DNA of 46,273 bases from Prochlorococcus sp. AG-412-C21 (GCA_003214975.1 QCKZ01000006.1:1-46273), one strand, 5' to 3'. Shown: positions 21,361 to 29,578, counted from the first letter of the stretch. A program made the numbers and translations. The notes: a model not told the origin generated them from the letters alone.

Positions 21361-21609
21361 TTGAATTCAAATAATGATTTCTGGTTAATTGACTCCAATT
21401 TTGTAGGGGTGATGCGTTTCTACAAAGATAAAGAGCATTCTGATAAATCTATTGATTATATATTTATTGAAGAAGGAATTATTATGGGAATTCATGGAGA
21501 AAATCCTCCATTAATGAAAACTAGAAAAAAAATTGTTATTGAAGAAGCAAGATTATTATGGCAAAAATTGTTAAATGAAGGTTGGCAAAAAACTAATAAA
21601 AAATGGTGA
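21361..21609 (+). CDS. DUF1651-type protein
   Basis: Uses a TTG start. The 82-aa soluble protein, DFWLIDSNFVGVMRFYKDK ... ENPPLMKTRKKIVIEEARLLWQKLLNEGWQK, fits my memory of DUF1651, a family found in marine picocyanobacteria, often multi-copy and of unknown function. Confidence 0.75.
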   Translation: MNSNNDFWLIDSNFVGVMRFYKDKEHSDKSIDYIFIEEGIIMGIHGENPPLMKTRKKIVIEEARLLWQKLLNEGWQKTNKKW

Positions 21610-21641
21610 AAAAAAACTCTCCAATGAAAATTTTTTTAATT

Positions 21642-21806
21642 TCACAAAATAAATGAACCTTTAGGATATAGCTTGGATATTTTTTTATATTGTAGAAATC
21701 TCCTTTTTTTGAGGTCATTTTCATATCTTCTCAACATCATTAGATAGTTTGTAAGTCCAAAAAGTACTAAAAAGTCAATAAATCTTATTCCTGCTTCAAA
21801 GTTCAT
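21642..21806 (-). CDS. 54-aa hypothetical protein
   Basis: I choose the ATG at 21806 (MNFEAGIRFIDFLVLFGLTNYLMML); an upstream ATG at 21848 adds 14 residues. One weak hydrophobic segment, then a basic tail (RRYENDLKKRRFLQYKKISK). Function unknown. Confidence 0.5.
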   Translation of the reverse strand: MNFEAGIRFIDFLVLFGLTNYLMMLRRYENDLKKRRFLQYKKISKLYPKGSFIL

Positions 21807-21868
21807 ATGAGCATTAAGCTTTATTTTAATCTGACAATTATTAATCAAAAATCAATCAGTATTTATAT

Positions 21869-22750
21869 CTAATTAAAAGTTCTAGAAAAAATCTTTTTTG
21901 ATTTTATTGCATAAAAAATACATAACAAAAGTAATATTAAAATTGCAGTAAAGCTTCCTATTGGGTTTGGAATATTTTGTGTAAAAGGCCCTGCTAAAAA
22001 AGAAGGTGTATTTCCTTTGAACTCTATTAATCCGTTGCTTATAAAGAACCAAATACCAACAAGTCCTCCATGAATTCCTATGCAATTCCATAAAGAACCT
22101 TTATCTCTAATTCTTACTAATGATAGAAATATCCCAAGTAAAATAAATCCTAAACGTAATCCAATTATGTTCCAAAAGATCTCATTTGATAAATTATGAA
22201 CGAAGCTAAAAACTATAGCTTGTACAGCTATTGATATTTTTGAACCATATTCAAATTTTAATTCTTCTAGTAACCAGCCTCTAAAAATTATTTCCTCTGC
22301 GAATCCAACCCCTAATCCAAGTACAATAGAATTTAACAATATGATAGGCGAGAATTCACCTATCCAAGAAATATAATTTTTTTGCAATAGTGGTACCAGA
22401 ATTAGAATTATTAAAACTAAGGCAAATAAAATACCTTGAGAAAAATTGACAAAGTTTTTTAAAAATTTGTGTTTAGTTATCCCAATAAGTACCCATGCAC
22501 TTGAGATGTTCCGTTTGATATAAAACCAATATGGGAGTGAAAAGATAAAAAGTAAGAAAGTAAAAATAGTACCAATTAAGGATATATTCTCTTTTTCAAA
22601 ATTCAACAATAATAATGGCTGAGATAAAGCCCAGCCAATGCCATAAAGAATTGGAATAAAAAATATAGTTGATAAAAATCTTGGTCTTAAAAGAAAAAAA
22701 CTTTTAGTTAATATTATTACATTTTTCATTTTAGTTTGAATATTAATCAC
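21869..22750 (-). CDS. CPBP-family intramembrane metalloprotease
   Basis: The 293-aa protein has about eight membrane spans. Motif 1 EEIIFRGWLLEEL, motif 2 FSFVHN and a C-terminal HGGLVG carry the Glu and His ligands of the CPBP (Abi, Rce1-like) family. Members process prenylated proteins, bacteriocins or unknown membrane substrates. A 65-aa gene upstream overlaps it by ATGA (22747-22750), so the pair is translationally coupled. Confidence 0.88.
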   Translation of the reverse strand: MINIQTKMKNVIILTKSFFLLRPRFLSTIFFIPILYGIGWALSQPLLLLNFEKENISLIGTIFTFLLFIFSLPYWFYIKRNISSAWVLIGITKHKFLKNFVNFSQGILFALVLIILILVPLLQKNYISWIGEFSPIILLNSIVLGLGVGFAEEIIFRGWLLEELKFEYGSKISIAVQAIVFSFVHNLSNEIFWNIIGLRLGFILLGIFLSLVRIRDKGSLWNCIGIHGGLVGIWFFISNGLIEFKGNTPSFLAGPFTQNIPNPIGSFTAILILLLLCIFYAIKSKKIFSRTFN

Positions 22751-22944
22751 TCCCGATATTTTCCTTTTGTTATTCTAACTAATTGTTCAAAAAGATTTAG
22801 CTTTTTCTTTTTACTATAATTTATGTTTTTTGAAAGATGAGATAAATCTTTATAAAATTGCCGAGTTATTTTGTCTTCTTTTTCAGTAGTCCATATTAAG
22901 TATGAGACCTCTTCATATTCTTCTTTATAAATTTGTTTATTCAA
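22747..22944 (-). CDS. 65-aa hypothetical protein coupled to the CPBP protease
   Basis: The soluble charged protein MNKQIYKEEYEEVSYLIWTT ... NLFEQLVRITKGKYRE has no recognised domain. Its stop overlaps the protease start by 4 bp. The tight coupling suggests a partner or regulator of the protease (inference). Confidence 0.6.
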   Translation of the reverse strand: MNKQIYKEEYEEVSYLIWTTEKEDKITRQFYKDLSHLSKNINYSKKKKLNLFEQLVRITKGKYRE

Positions 22945-23032
22945 ATTTTTTTATATCGTAATAATTTAAATTTTACTTATTGCAAATGCTTAAAAGTGAT
23001 GTTTATTAAATTTGTGTATTTATTTAAAATTT

Positions 23033-23122
23033 ATGCTTATTAATCTTTCAACTTTAATTTTTACATTATTATCTCCATTGCTTATTTTTGCTGTAATAGT
23101 TTCTGTTTACTTATTTGATTAG
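23033..23122 (+). CDS. 29-aa membrane microprotein
   Basis: The protein is MLINLSTLIFTLLSPLLIFAVIVSVYLFD, nearly all one membrane span. The size is like PsbM- or PetM-class subunits, but the sequence does not match ones that I know. Confidence 0.5.
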   Translation: MLINLSTLIFTLLSPLLIFAVIVSVYLFD

Positions 23123-23151
23123 GAAATATTTATCAAATAATTTTAACTATT

Positions 23152-23247
23152 TTAGGGATGTATTATGCCTGCTTTTTCTAATGCAAATGTTAAAACTGCA
23201 ATTACTGCCATTAGAGTTAAAATTTTGTTCTTTTTTATGAAATCCAT
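23152..23247 (-). CDS. 31-aa membrane microprotein
   Basis: MDFIKKNKILTLMAVIAVLTFALEKAGIIHP has a basic N-terminus and one span. The MDFI-K opening resembles the 36-aa protein at 15912-16022. Function unknown. Confidence 0.5.
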   Translation of the reverse strand: MDFIKKNKILTLMAVIAVLTFALEKAGIIHP

Positions 23248-23318
23248 AATTCATATTAATAATCTATTTATTAAATTCCTATATAAAATAAATAATTAAA
23301 AATATTATAACAATTACA

Positions 23319-23459
23319 ATGGAACCTATATATTTAGTAGATTTAGTTCCCTCAATGGCATCTTATAAAAAGGGTATTGAAAAATATGATAAAGGTATAA
23401 AAGAAGGCGAATTTTATGAAGAACCTCTCGGCGGGGATTTTAATTACCCTGATTGGTGA
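23319..23459 (+). CDS. 46-aa hypothetical protein
   Basis: The soluble protein begins MEPIYLVDLVPSMASYKKGI and ends EEPLGGDFNYPDW. The Gly/Asp/aromatic end looks conserved in style. Function unknown. Confidence 0.55.
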   Translation: MEPIYLVDLVPSMASYKKGIEKYDKGIKEGEFYEEPLGGDFNYPDW

Positions 23460-23482
23460 ATATGCTTACTAAAAAATAACTT

Positions 23483-23640
23483 TTGCCTCAACAGATTGGA
23501 TTAGATAGTGAGGAAAGTGACGGGATAAGAATACATCTATTGAAGAGTTTATAAAGTTTGTTAAGTGGAAATTGGAAGATTATAAACTTTCTGATAGTGA
23601 TAAAAGAATAATAGAATCTATTTTGCTTTATGAATCTTAA
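23483..23640 (+). pseudogene. Possible frameshifted small gene
   Basis: A frame from TTG 23483 (LPQQIGLDSEESD) stops after 23 codons, while the neighbouring frame continues from 23521 with a protein-like sequence (KNTSIEEFIKFVKWKLEDY ... IIESILLYES) that lacks a start codon. The two join into one plausible 50-aa protein by a single frameshift near 23520. A sequencing error or a real loss would both explain it. Confidence 0.4.
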
Positions 23641-24049
23641 TAAGGAAGAATTATAGACCTTAATTTTTTATATTTATCTATAAAAAACAAAGGATCATTT
23701 AAATCCTCTTACAGATTAAAAAAAAAGTAAATCAGCATATTTACGGATTTACTGAAAATATAAATAGGAGTAATTTATAAATGTTGAGTTCGGAGGCAAT
23801 CTAAATGATTGATAGTCCGCCTGAAATTTAGCAAATTCCAACATATAGGAAGCGTATTCCTGAGAATGGGATTTTTCGAAAATTAAAGTTCAATCAATTA
23901 GTCTGATAAGACTTCGCTTTATAATTACTAGTGACAATAGGGACTGAAATTATCGAGAGAAATCCCCGAATTCACCTATTTTAGGTTTATGAGTAAATAG
24001 ACTTTAAAATATGTAATTTTATATCCTTTAAGAAGGAAATTAGATATTA
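23641..24049. other. Gene-poor stretch with many hairpins; possible structured RNA
   Basis: No convincing gene. Perfect or near-perfect stems occur throughout: AGTAAATC/GATTTACT at 23726-23753 (followed on the minus strand by a run of T, so a possible minus-strand terminator), CAATC/GATTG near 23797, GGAA/TTCC near 23848, AGTCT/AGACT near 23900, ACCTA/TAGGT near 23974 and TCCTT/AAGGA near 24025. The stretch ends at a strong terminator. A non-coding RNA is possible on either strand; it does not match 6S, tmRNA, RNase P or SRP RNA as far as I can tell. Confidence 0.4.
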
Positions 24050-24079
24050 AAAAAGGACTGCTCAAACAGTCCTTTTTTT
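24050..24079. terminator. Strong terminator hairpin
   Basis: AAAGGACTG-CTCAAA-CAGTCCTTT with A-run before and T-run after. It ends the hairpin-rich stretch on the plus strand; the symmetric A/T flanks would allow minus-strand use too. It lies about 80 bp before the iminopeptidase gene. Confidence 0.85.
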
Positions 24080-24156
24080 ATTTTTAAGAAATTCTTTCTA
24101 AACTAGAAGTCTTTTTGGATACTATAGATTTATAAAGTGATTAAAAATATTTAAAA

Positions 24157-25107
24157 ATGAAAGATCAAGTCTTGTTTCCGAAAATTGAAGTACGTGAAAA
24201 AGGTTTTTTACAAGTTAGTGATATTCATACTATTTATTGGGAAAGATCTGGTAATCCAAATGGAAAAAAAATACTGCTTATTCATGGCGGTCCAGGAGGA
24301 GGAAGTCAACCAAGATATAGAAGATACTTTGATCCAGATAAATTCGAGATTATTCAATTTGACCAAAGAGGTTGCGGTTCCTCAACTCCTTTCTCCGAAT
24401 TAAAAGAAAATACGACTAATCATTTAGTTGATGATATTGAGAAATTAAGGATTTTATTTAAAATAGATAGTTGGCATTTGTTTGGTGGATCTTGGGGTTC
24501 GACACTTTCACTTATATATGCAATTAAAAATCCCTCAAGAGTTATGAGCTTAACTTTGCGAGGAATATTTTTATGTAGAAAGTTTGAATTATTATGGTTC
24601 TATCAATATGGTGCAAGTGAGATATTCCCCGATGAATTTGAAGAATATATTTCTGTAATACCAAAAGAAGAAAGAAATGATTTAATAAGTTCTTTTTATA
24701 AATATCTAACATCTTCAGATGTGAAGCTTAGATCAAGAGCAGCAGCAGCTTGGACAAAATGGGAACTTTCAACTAGTCATTTAATAAATAAAAAATTTGA
24801 TTTTGATAAATCCCAAGTTAATTCTTTTTCAGATGCCTTTGCAAGGATCGAATGTCATTATTTTATTAATAATATTTTCTTAGAAGATGATTTTATTTTG
24901 AGAAATATAAAATCAATAGAATCGATACCAACAAAAATAATTCAAGGTAGATACGACATAGTATGTCCTGTTAGGAGTGCTTGGGATTTAAATAAGAAAT
25001 TAAAGAACTCTGAATTAATTATTGTTAATGATGCTGGTCATTCAATGAGTGAAAAAGGTATTAGTATCGAATTAATAAAAGCTGTAAAAGGAATTGAAAA
25101 TTCCTAA
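24157..25107 (+). CDS. pip: Proline iminopeptidase (alpha/beta hydrolase, S33)
   Basis: Releases N-terminal proline from peptides. The 316-aa protein has the oxyanion-region motif HGGPGGG (43-49), DQRGCGSS (69-76), the nucleophile elbow GGSWGS with Ser112, and the likely partners Asp267 (GRYDIVCP) and His295 (NDAGHS). Length and motifs match the family. Cytoplasmic, with no signal peptide. It is preceded by a strong terminator, so it has its own promoter. Confidence 0.93.
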   Translation: MKDQVLFPKIEVREKGFLQVSDIHTIYWERSGNPNGKKILLIHGGPGGGSQPRYRRYFDPDKFEIIQFDQRGCGSSTPFSELKENTTNHLVDDIEKLRILFKIDSWHLFGGSWGSTLSLIYAIKNPSRVMSLTLRGIFLCRKFELLWFYQYGASEIFPDEFEEYISVIPKEERNDLISSFYKYLTSSDVKLRSRAAAAWTKWELSTSHLINKKFDFDKSQVNSFSDAFARIECHYFINNIFLEDDFILRNIKSIESIPTKIIQGRYDIVCPVRSAWDLNKKLKNSELIIVNDAGHSMSEKGISIELIKAVKGIENS

Positions 25108-25129
25108 TAAAAGAATATTTTTTTAAAAA

Positions 25130-25303
25130 TTAAAGGCCATTATCTTCAATATTTTGTGCAATACTCCTAAGAAGTTCGACGATATCAGAATCTTCGCATT
25201 GAGTATCTTCCTTAAGCAAAATACACTCGTCTCTAATACTGACATTAGTACTCCACCATATACCCGAACTATTGGTATCGTCCCATTTAAATCTTTCAGA
25301 CAT
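25130..25303 (-). CDS. 57-aa hypothetical protein
   Basis: The soluble acidic protein begins MSERFKWDDTNSSGIWWSTNV and has two Cys (DECILLKEDTQCED). Start ATG at 25303. Convergent with the iminopeptidase gene. Family unknown, but the WWST opening looks conserved. Confidence 0.6.
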   Translation of the reverse strand: MSERFKWDDTNSSGIWWSTNVSIRDECILLKEDTQCEDSDIVELLRSIAQNIEDNGL

Positions 25304-25471
25304 AATTCAAAAATCTAATAAATATATTAAAGCTTGCAGAAAATTTATAGTGGATTTATTTAATTAGTTTAAAAATTAAAGGAAGCTTATTTATTTAATA
25401 GTAGAAATATAAGATTAATTTTGTAGGTAAAGAATATAAAAAATTATAGAATTATCTAAAAATCTAAATAA

Positions 25472-26095
25472 ATGACAATAACAAAAGAACTATGGAAGGA
25501 TAATTATGAGATTGCTCTCCTTAGTTTAAATACAAAATTTGTTCAAGGTCTAAAAACTGGAAGTCTTCCTAAAAATATATTTCAAGAATATTTAGCTCAA
25601 GATTATTTCTTTTTAGAGACTTTTGCTAGAGCATATGGTCTTGCCGTTTCTAAATCAAAAGATAAGTATTCAATAAGGAAGTTAAGTGAACTTCTAATGG
25701 GTGTTTCAGAAGAGTTAATACTTCATGAAACTTATGCAAAAGAATGGGGTATTGATTTGGCTGAAAACTATATAAAAAAAGCTACTAAAAATTATACAGA
25801 TTTTCTTGAAGATACTTCCAAGAGATATAGTTCCATTGAAATAATGTTTGCTATGACTCCATGCATGAGACTATATTCTTGGATAGGAAAAAGTTTGTAT
25901 AAAGAGGATTTTGATAATAAATATAAAGAATGGATAATTACTTACTCTGATGAGAGCTTTGAAAATTTAGCAAATTCACTCGAAAATCTTATCGAAGCCA
26001 ACAATGAATCATATGATATTAATCAGGCAAAAGATTTATACAAAAGAGCAATGGAATTAGAGTTGGATTTTTTTAATGAATATTCAGATTTCTAA
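25472..26095 (+). CDS. TenA-family aminopyrimidine aminohydrolase
   Basis: TenA (thiaminase II) hydrolyses aminomethyl-HMP and related breakdown products to the HMP pyrimidine for thiamin salvage. The 207-aa all-helical protein shows the substrate-binding Asp44 (AQDYFFL), the catalytic-type Cys131 (AMTPCMRLYSWIG) and a C-terminal acidic helix (AMELELDFFNE) that carries the usual Glu. It is followed 54 bp later by thiD, whose product phosphorylates HMP, so the pair makes a salvage unit. Confidence 0.9.
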   Translation: MTITKELWKDNYEIALLSLNTKFVQGLKTGSLPKNIFQEYLAQDYFFLETFARAYGLAVSKSKDKYSIRKLSELLMGVSEELILHETYAKEWGIDLAENYIKKATKNYTDFLEDTSKRYSSIEIMFAMTPCMRLYSWIGKSLYKEDFDNKYKEWIITYSDESFENLANSLENLIEANNESYDINQAKDLYKRAMELELDFFNEYSDF

Positions 26096-26149
26096 TTTAA
26101 ATTTAGAATGATTTTTTAATATTATTTATAAAGTCATGTTAATCAAATT

Positions 26150-26929
26150 ATGTACTCTAAAATTGCACTCACAATAGGGGGTAGTGACTCTGGAGGTGGG
26201 GCAGGAATCCAGGCTGATCTTAGAACATTTATGGCCCTTAAAGTTCATGGGTGCTCTGTTATTACATGTATAACAGCACAAAATAGTATTGAGGTTAAAT
26301 GCGTTGAAGCGGTAGAGAAGAATACTTTAATAAGTCAGTTAGATACTTTATTTTCTGATTTTGGTATTAATGCTTTAAAAACTGGAATGTTACTTAATGA
26401 AAGTATAATTAATGATACTGCGTCCAAGTTAAATAAATATAAAATAACCAAAATTATTGACCCAGTAATGGTTACCAGAACCGGTTCGAAATTACTTGAA
26501 GATTCTGCTATTAATGCTTATAAAAAACTCTTATTACCTATTGCAGATTTGTTAACTCCAAATATTTATGAAGCAAATCTACTCTCTGGTTTAGAAGTTA
26601 GGAGTAAAGAAGATATCGAAAATGCTGCAAAAAATATTATTGGGATGGGAGCTAAAGCGGTACTTATAAAAGGTGGCGGTTTGGAAGATATGAAAGGTAA
26701 AGATTTTTTTCTTGATTTAAATGGTAGAAAGGAGTGGTTGTTAAATAATTTTATAAATACAAAAAATACTCATGGCAGCGGTTGCACTTTAAGTGCAGCT
26801 ATTTGTGGTTATAGAGCTTTAGGCTTTGGTTTACTTGATTCCATACAAAAAGCAAAAATATTTGTTGAAAAATCTTTAGAAAATTCTTATAAAATAGGAT
26901 CTGGCCCTGGTCCCTTAGGGCATTATTAA
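26150..26929 (+). CDS. thiD: Hydroxymethylpyrimidine/phosphomethylpyrimidine kinase ThiD
   Basis: Phosphorylates HMP and HMP-P to HMP-PP for thiamin synthesis. The 259-aa ribokinase-fold protein has the N-terminal GGSDSGGGAGIQADL, the Gly-rich VLIKGGG and the anion-hole/catalytic NTHGSGCTLSAA containing the base Cys or equivalent region. Normal length. It is downstream of tenA and probably co-transcribed. Confidence 0.96.
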   Translation: MYSKIALTIGGSDSGGGAGIQADLRTFMALKVHGCSVITCITAQNSIEVKCVEAVEKNTLISQLDTLFSDFGINALKTGMLLNESIINDTASKLNKYKITKIIDPVMVTRTGSKLLEDSAINAYKKLLLPIADLLTPNIYEANLLSGLEVRSKEDIENAAKNIIGMGAKAVLIKGGGLEDMKGKDFFLDLNGRKEWLLNNFINTKNTHGSGCTLSAAICGYRALGFGLLDSIQKAKIFVEKSLENSYKIGSGPGPLGHY

Positions 26930-26945
26930 TTATTTTAGTAGTTTA

Positions 26946-27236
26946 CTAAAACCACCATTTCCTATAGGGCTTTTTTAAAAATAAGATTTCTTCTGTCTCC
27001 CATCCTCCTTCCAACCATTCAAGATGTTCGAGTAATAATGACTCACTTTCCCTTTTGCTTAATTGCCCAAGTCTATTTGCAATACCATCGAACCTGACTT
27101 TCATCAATTCCTCAATCTTGATGTTATTCATTAGGCTAAATAGTAAATTTTTTCTACTCAAACTCGAAGAGATTTTCTTGTCAAGTGCTTTATTTGAATT
27201 GCTTACTAGCATTTCTTGTATTTGTATTAAATGCAA
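26946..27236 (-). CDS. Hypothetical protein, 96 aa
   Basis: The helical N-terminus (LIQIQEMLVSNSNKALDKKI) leads to FDGIANRLGQLSKRESESLLLEHLEWLEGGWETEEI and a basic-aromatic end KKPYRKWWF. No known domain. It converges with thiD, 17 bp between stops. Confidence 0.65.
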   Translation of the reverse strand: MHLIQIQEMLVSNSNKALDKKISSSLSRKNLLFSLMNNIKIEELMKVRFDGIANRLGQLSKRESESLLLEHLEWLEGGWETEEILFLKKPYRKWWF

Positions 27237-27316
27237 CTTTTTTAAAAAGATAGTAATTAAGACTTATTCTCATGGATTTAATTCAAGACTAACTTTGTAT
27301 AAAAATACTTTTACTT

Positions 27317-27460
27317 ATGAACAAAGAAGAAACAGCAAAGCAAAAAACTATATTAAACGTTGGCTATTGTGAAAGCACCTCTGAGTGGCTCAATAGAATT
27401 ATTACTGAACTGGCAGATGAAGATAAGAATTTTGTAGACTTGTCAGTTATTTGTTATTAA
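27317..27460 (+). CDS. 47-aa hypothetical protein
   Basis: The soluble protein is MNKEETAKQKTILNVGYCES, then TSEWLNRIITELADEDKNFVDLSVICY. Good ATG, host-like codon use. Function unknown. Confidence 0.5.
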   Translation: MNKEETAKQKTILNVGYCESTSEWLNRIITELADEDKNFVDLSVICY

Positions 27461-27489
27461 TTTTCTAGAAAACTTAATCTTATTTTGAA

Positions 27490-28011
27490 TTGCGTTCAGA
27501 TTGCTATTCCTTTAAGAGGAATTTTAAAGATACTTCTTTAAAATTGAATCCCAATCAAAAAAACATTGAAATAATTAAACAATTTAATTTATCTCCTCAT
27601 CCTGAAGGTGGATGGTTTTGGGAGATCTTAAGGAGTAAGAGTTTTCTAACAAGGGAAGATGGTCAAATTAGAAACTACATTACAGGAATTTATTATCTTT
27701 TAGAGAGAGACTACAAAAGTGCGTGGCATAGAGTAAAAAATGCAGATGAAATTTGGATTTATCTTAGGGGTGATCCTCTTAATTTATGGTGCCTAGATAA
27801 TGATAATAAGGTAATAAAAAATTTAATTTTAGATTCCAATAATCCAGTAGAAATGATTCCATCTGGATATTGGCAAGCGGCAAAAAGTGCAGGAGAATTT
27901 ACTTTGGTGAGTTGTTTTGTTGGCCCTGGATTTGATTTTAAGGATTTTGAAATACTAAGACATACAAATTATAATTCGAGATTAGATAAAGCAATTAGTG
28001 ATCTTATTTAA
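27490..28011 (+). CDS. DUF985 cupin protein
   Basis: A small single-domain cupin with the DUF985 opening SPHPEGGWFWEILRS, then ITGIYYLLE and SAWHRVKNADEIWIYLRGDPL. The fold could bind a metal or sugar, but no activity is established. No ATG is available before the domain: TTG 27490 gives 173 aa, and TTG 27544 (NPNQKNIEIIKQF) gives 155 aa and starts closer to the domain. Confidence 0.85.
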   Translation: MRSDCYSFKRNFKDTSLKLNPNQKNIEIIKQFNLSPHPEGGWFWEILRSKSFLTREDGQIRNYITGIYYLLERDYKSAWHRVKNADEIWIYLRGDPLNLWCLDNDNKVIKNLILDSNNPVEMIPSGYWQAAKSAGEFTLVSCFVGPGFDFKDFEILRHTNYNSRLDKAISDLI

Positions 28012-28078
28012 GACATTTTTTCGTTTATAATTAAAATTTCTTCTAGATTTATAGAGTGACTTTATCGATTTTTAAGCA

Positions 28079-28456
28079 ATGAATAAAAATCATGTCAAAA
28101 CAATTGGTATTAAAGATGAATCAAGAAAAGATGCATACTTAGAATATATAAATCAGGTAGATGGATTAAAAGACATCTTAAATAGGGATTTTGATGAGTG
28201 GTCTAATTTTGATAGTTGGGAAAGTATTTCAGTTCAGCAATGGATTTTTTCTAGAGCTTTAGATGTTTTTAGAGGTAAGAAAATTGATATTAAATGCGAT
28301 TGTTGTGAATATATTGATTTGATTCCAAATGATTTTGAAATCATCAAAAAAGAAAAATGCTATGGTAAAAAAAGTGCTTACATAATTGAAAAAATTGTAG
28401 ATGAAATTGAACTAGCTAAGGCAAGAAGAGAAAGAGATGGGACATATTCTGCATAA
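28079..28456 (+). CDS. Hypothetical protein, 125 aa
   Basis: The soluble protein has a CDCCEYIDL cluster near residue 80-88 (three Cys) and an acidic-basic end LAKARRERDGTYSA. The Cys cluster could bind metal. Not recognised. ATG 28079, 67 bp after the cupin gene. Confidence 0.65.
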   Translation: MNKNHVKTIGIKDESRKDAYLEYINQVDGLKDILNRDFDEWSNFDSWESISVQQWIFSRALDVFRGKKIDIKCDCCEYIDLIPNDFEIIKKEKCYGKKSAYIIEKIVDEIELAKARRERDGTYSA

Positions 28457-28491
28457 GGATTAAGATATCTAAGAAATGAAAAATTTTTCAC

Positions 28492-28680
28492 TTACCAGTA
28501 AAAATTATCAGAAGCACCAATTGTTAAATTTCTAGTTGAAATCTTATGGAACTTGTCATGTACCGAATCAGTGAACTCCTTTTCATCTGAGTAATCAAGG
28601 AGATCTATGGGGTTGATATTTTCATCGAACCATGCATCATATTCAATATGGTTAGGTTCAGCAAAAAAACTCATATCCAA
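28492..28680 (-). CDS. 62-aa hypothetical protein
   Basis: The acidic soluble protein MDMSFFAEPNHIEYDAWFDEN ... SDNFYW has a first part that recalls small antibiotic-monooxygenase-like or monomeric enzymes in picocyanobacteria only loosely. Start is Met1 or Met3. Function unknown. Confidence 0.55.
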   Translation of the reverse strand: MDMSFFAEPNHIEYDAWFDENINPIDLLDYSDEKEFTDSVHDKFHKISTRNLTIGASDNFYW

Positions 28681-28804
28681 TTAATAGCTACCAAAAAACA
28701 TATAAACGGTACATGCTATACCAAATAAAGATTTTTTTTATTTATGAAGATCTCTTCTAAGACACTTAGCTTGCAACTTAAAGTAGTTTTTGTGATTTCT
28801 GTCT

Positions 28805-29047
28805 TTGTTATTTAAAAGCTATTCATCAAAAGAGATTCTTTTTATCGATCATGGAGATTCCCTTAATTGTGATGAAATAAATTCTCTTAAGGATAGTCCA
28901 ATGTGTCCTTCTCCTCTAAGAACTGGAATAATTAATTGGATTAATAATTCAGAAAAAGGTAAATGCTCTTGTTCAAATACTAATTTTCCTTCAGAGCAAA
29001 TTATCCAAGCAAAAGGAGCTGAGTTGATTAGTGATCTAGAAATTTAG
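28805..29047 (+). CDS. 80-aa Cys-containing hypothetical protein
   Basis: The TTG start gives LFKSYSSKEILFIDHGDSLNCDEINSLKDSP and then MCPSPLRTGIINWI and KGKCSCSNTNFPSEQ, with five Cys including CSC. The start is uncertain: an overlapping 23-aa frame (28744-28815) with a hydrophobic end also exists. No family recognised; a metal site is possible. Confidence 0.5.
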   Translation: MLFKSYSSKEILFIDHGDSLNCDEINSLKDSPMCPSPLRTGIINWINNSEKGKCSCSNTNFPSEQIIQAKGAELISDLEI

Positions 29048-29141
29048 GATAGTTCTAAAGTTTTAAAAACAAAGAGCCTTGTTTTAATTTGGATGATATT
29101 TTCAACGACTCACAGTTGGGCTTTTTATGTAACATAATGTG

Positions 29142-29159
29142 TTTACAAAAAGTAACAAT
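29142..29159 (+). promoter_or_regulatory. HLR1-like (RpaB) motif
   Basis: TTTACAAA-aa-GTAACAAT matches the HLR1 direct repeat (G/T)TTACA(T/A)(T/A) N2 (G/T)TTACA(T/A)(T/A) with one mismatch. It ends 4 bp before the ATG at 29163 and would block initiation if bound by RpaB under low light. Inference from the known HLR1 pattern of light-stress genes. Confidence 0.4.
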
Positions 29160-29162
29160 TAA

Positions 29163-29357
29163 ATGAAAAGACTCATTCCTTATATTGCCTTTGCATGTTT
29201 GACTAGTTTCACCGCAACAAATGGTTTTCCAGTTATGGCAGGCGGCTGCAATAGTCATATGAACAAAAAAGCCGAAATCAAATGTGCTGTAGATGATACT
29301 GAGTGTCAAACTGAAAAAGCTGAAAAGTTTGAATTAAACAAATCTGTAAGGTCATAA
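29163..29357 (+). CDS. Small exported Cys-rich protein
   Basis: A signal peptide (MKRLIPYIAFACLTSFTATNG, then FPVMAGG) precedes a short mature part with three Cys (GGCNSHMNKKAEIKCAVDDTECQTEKAEKFELNKSVRS). It begins the intact cassette copy of the hli cluster. A remnant of a paralogue (TEKASKFDLQRFS) is left at 31686. The function is unknown; the position with hli genes and an HLR1-like site suggests a light-stress role. Confidence 0.75.
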   Translation: MKRLIPYIAFACLTSFTATNGFPVMAGGCNSHMNKKAEIKCAVDDTECQTEKAEKFELNKSVRS

Positions 29358-29360
29358 AAA

Positions 29361-29465
29361 TTGACTCAACTTAGTTTAATCATTAACTCTGCTCCAAGAG
29401 ATTTACTTGAATTTATCTTCTGTTTAACTATCGGTTATACAGCAGGCTCATTAGGATTTATTTAA
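29361..29465 (+). CDS. 34-aa membrane microprotein (cassette copy A)
   Basis: Starts at TTG, three bases after the previous stop. The sequence (MTQLSLIINSAPRDLLEFIF, then CLTIGYTAGSLGFI) is one span. It aligns along its full length with the protein at 31738-31842 (SAPRDLLEFIF against SSPRDLIEFIF), showing a paralogous pair. Confidence 0.7.
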   Translation: MTQLSLIINSAPRDLLEFIFCLTIGYTAGSLGFI

Positions 29466-29476
29466 TAAATAACAAC

Positions 29477-29578
29477 ATGACTACTTCATCATTTTTTCTA
29501 ATATTTTCAAGCTCACTATTAATTTACGTAATGGCTTGTTTGTGGAGAGATCTTATAAATCAAAAAGTAAATATATAG
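29477..29578 (+). CDS. 33-aa membrane microprotein (cassette copy A)
   Basis: MTTSSFFLIFSSSLLIYVM is followed by ACLWRDLINQKVNI. The MACLWRDLINQ tail is identical in the broken copy at 31853-31944. The conservation of both copies supports a real gene. One membrane span; function unknown. Confidence 0.65.
   Translation: MTTSSFFLIFSSSLLIYVMACLWRDLINQKVNI

Noticed and set aside
23749-23844. 31-aa minus-strand frame beginning MLEFAKFQADYQ
   Set aside because: Protein-like in style, but it ends inside a terminator-like stem and has no ribosome binding site; it could equally be decayed or chance sequence.
23641-24079. Identification of the hairpin-rich stretch as 6S RNA, tmRNA, SRP RNA or RNase P RNA
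   Set aside because: None of the expected conserved cores (long single hairpin, tag frame with tRNA ends, GGAA tetraloop region, P4 helix) could be found on either strand.
28744-28815. 23-aa plus-strand frame with a hydrophobic end
   Set aside because: It overlaps the 80-aa gene at 28805 and has no further support.
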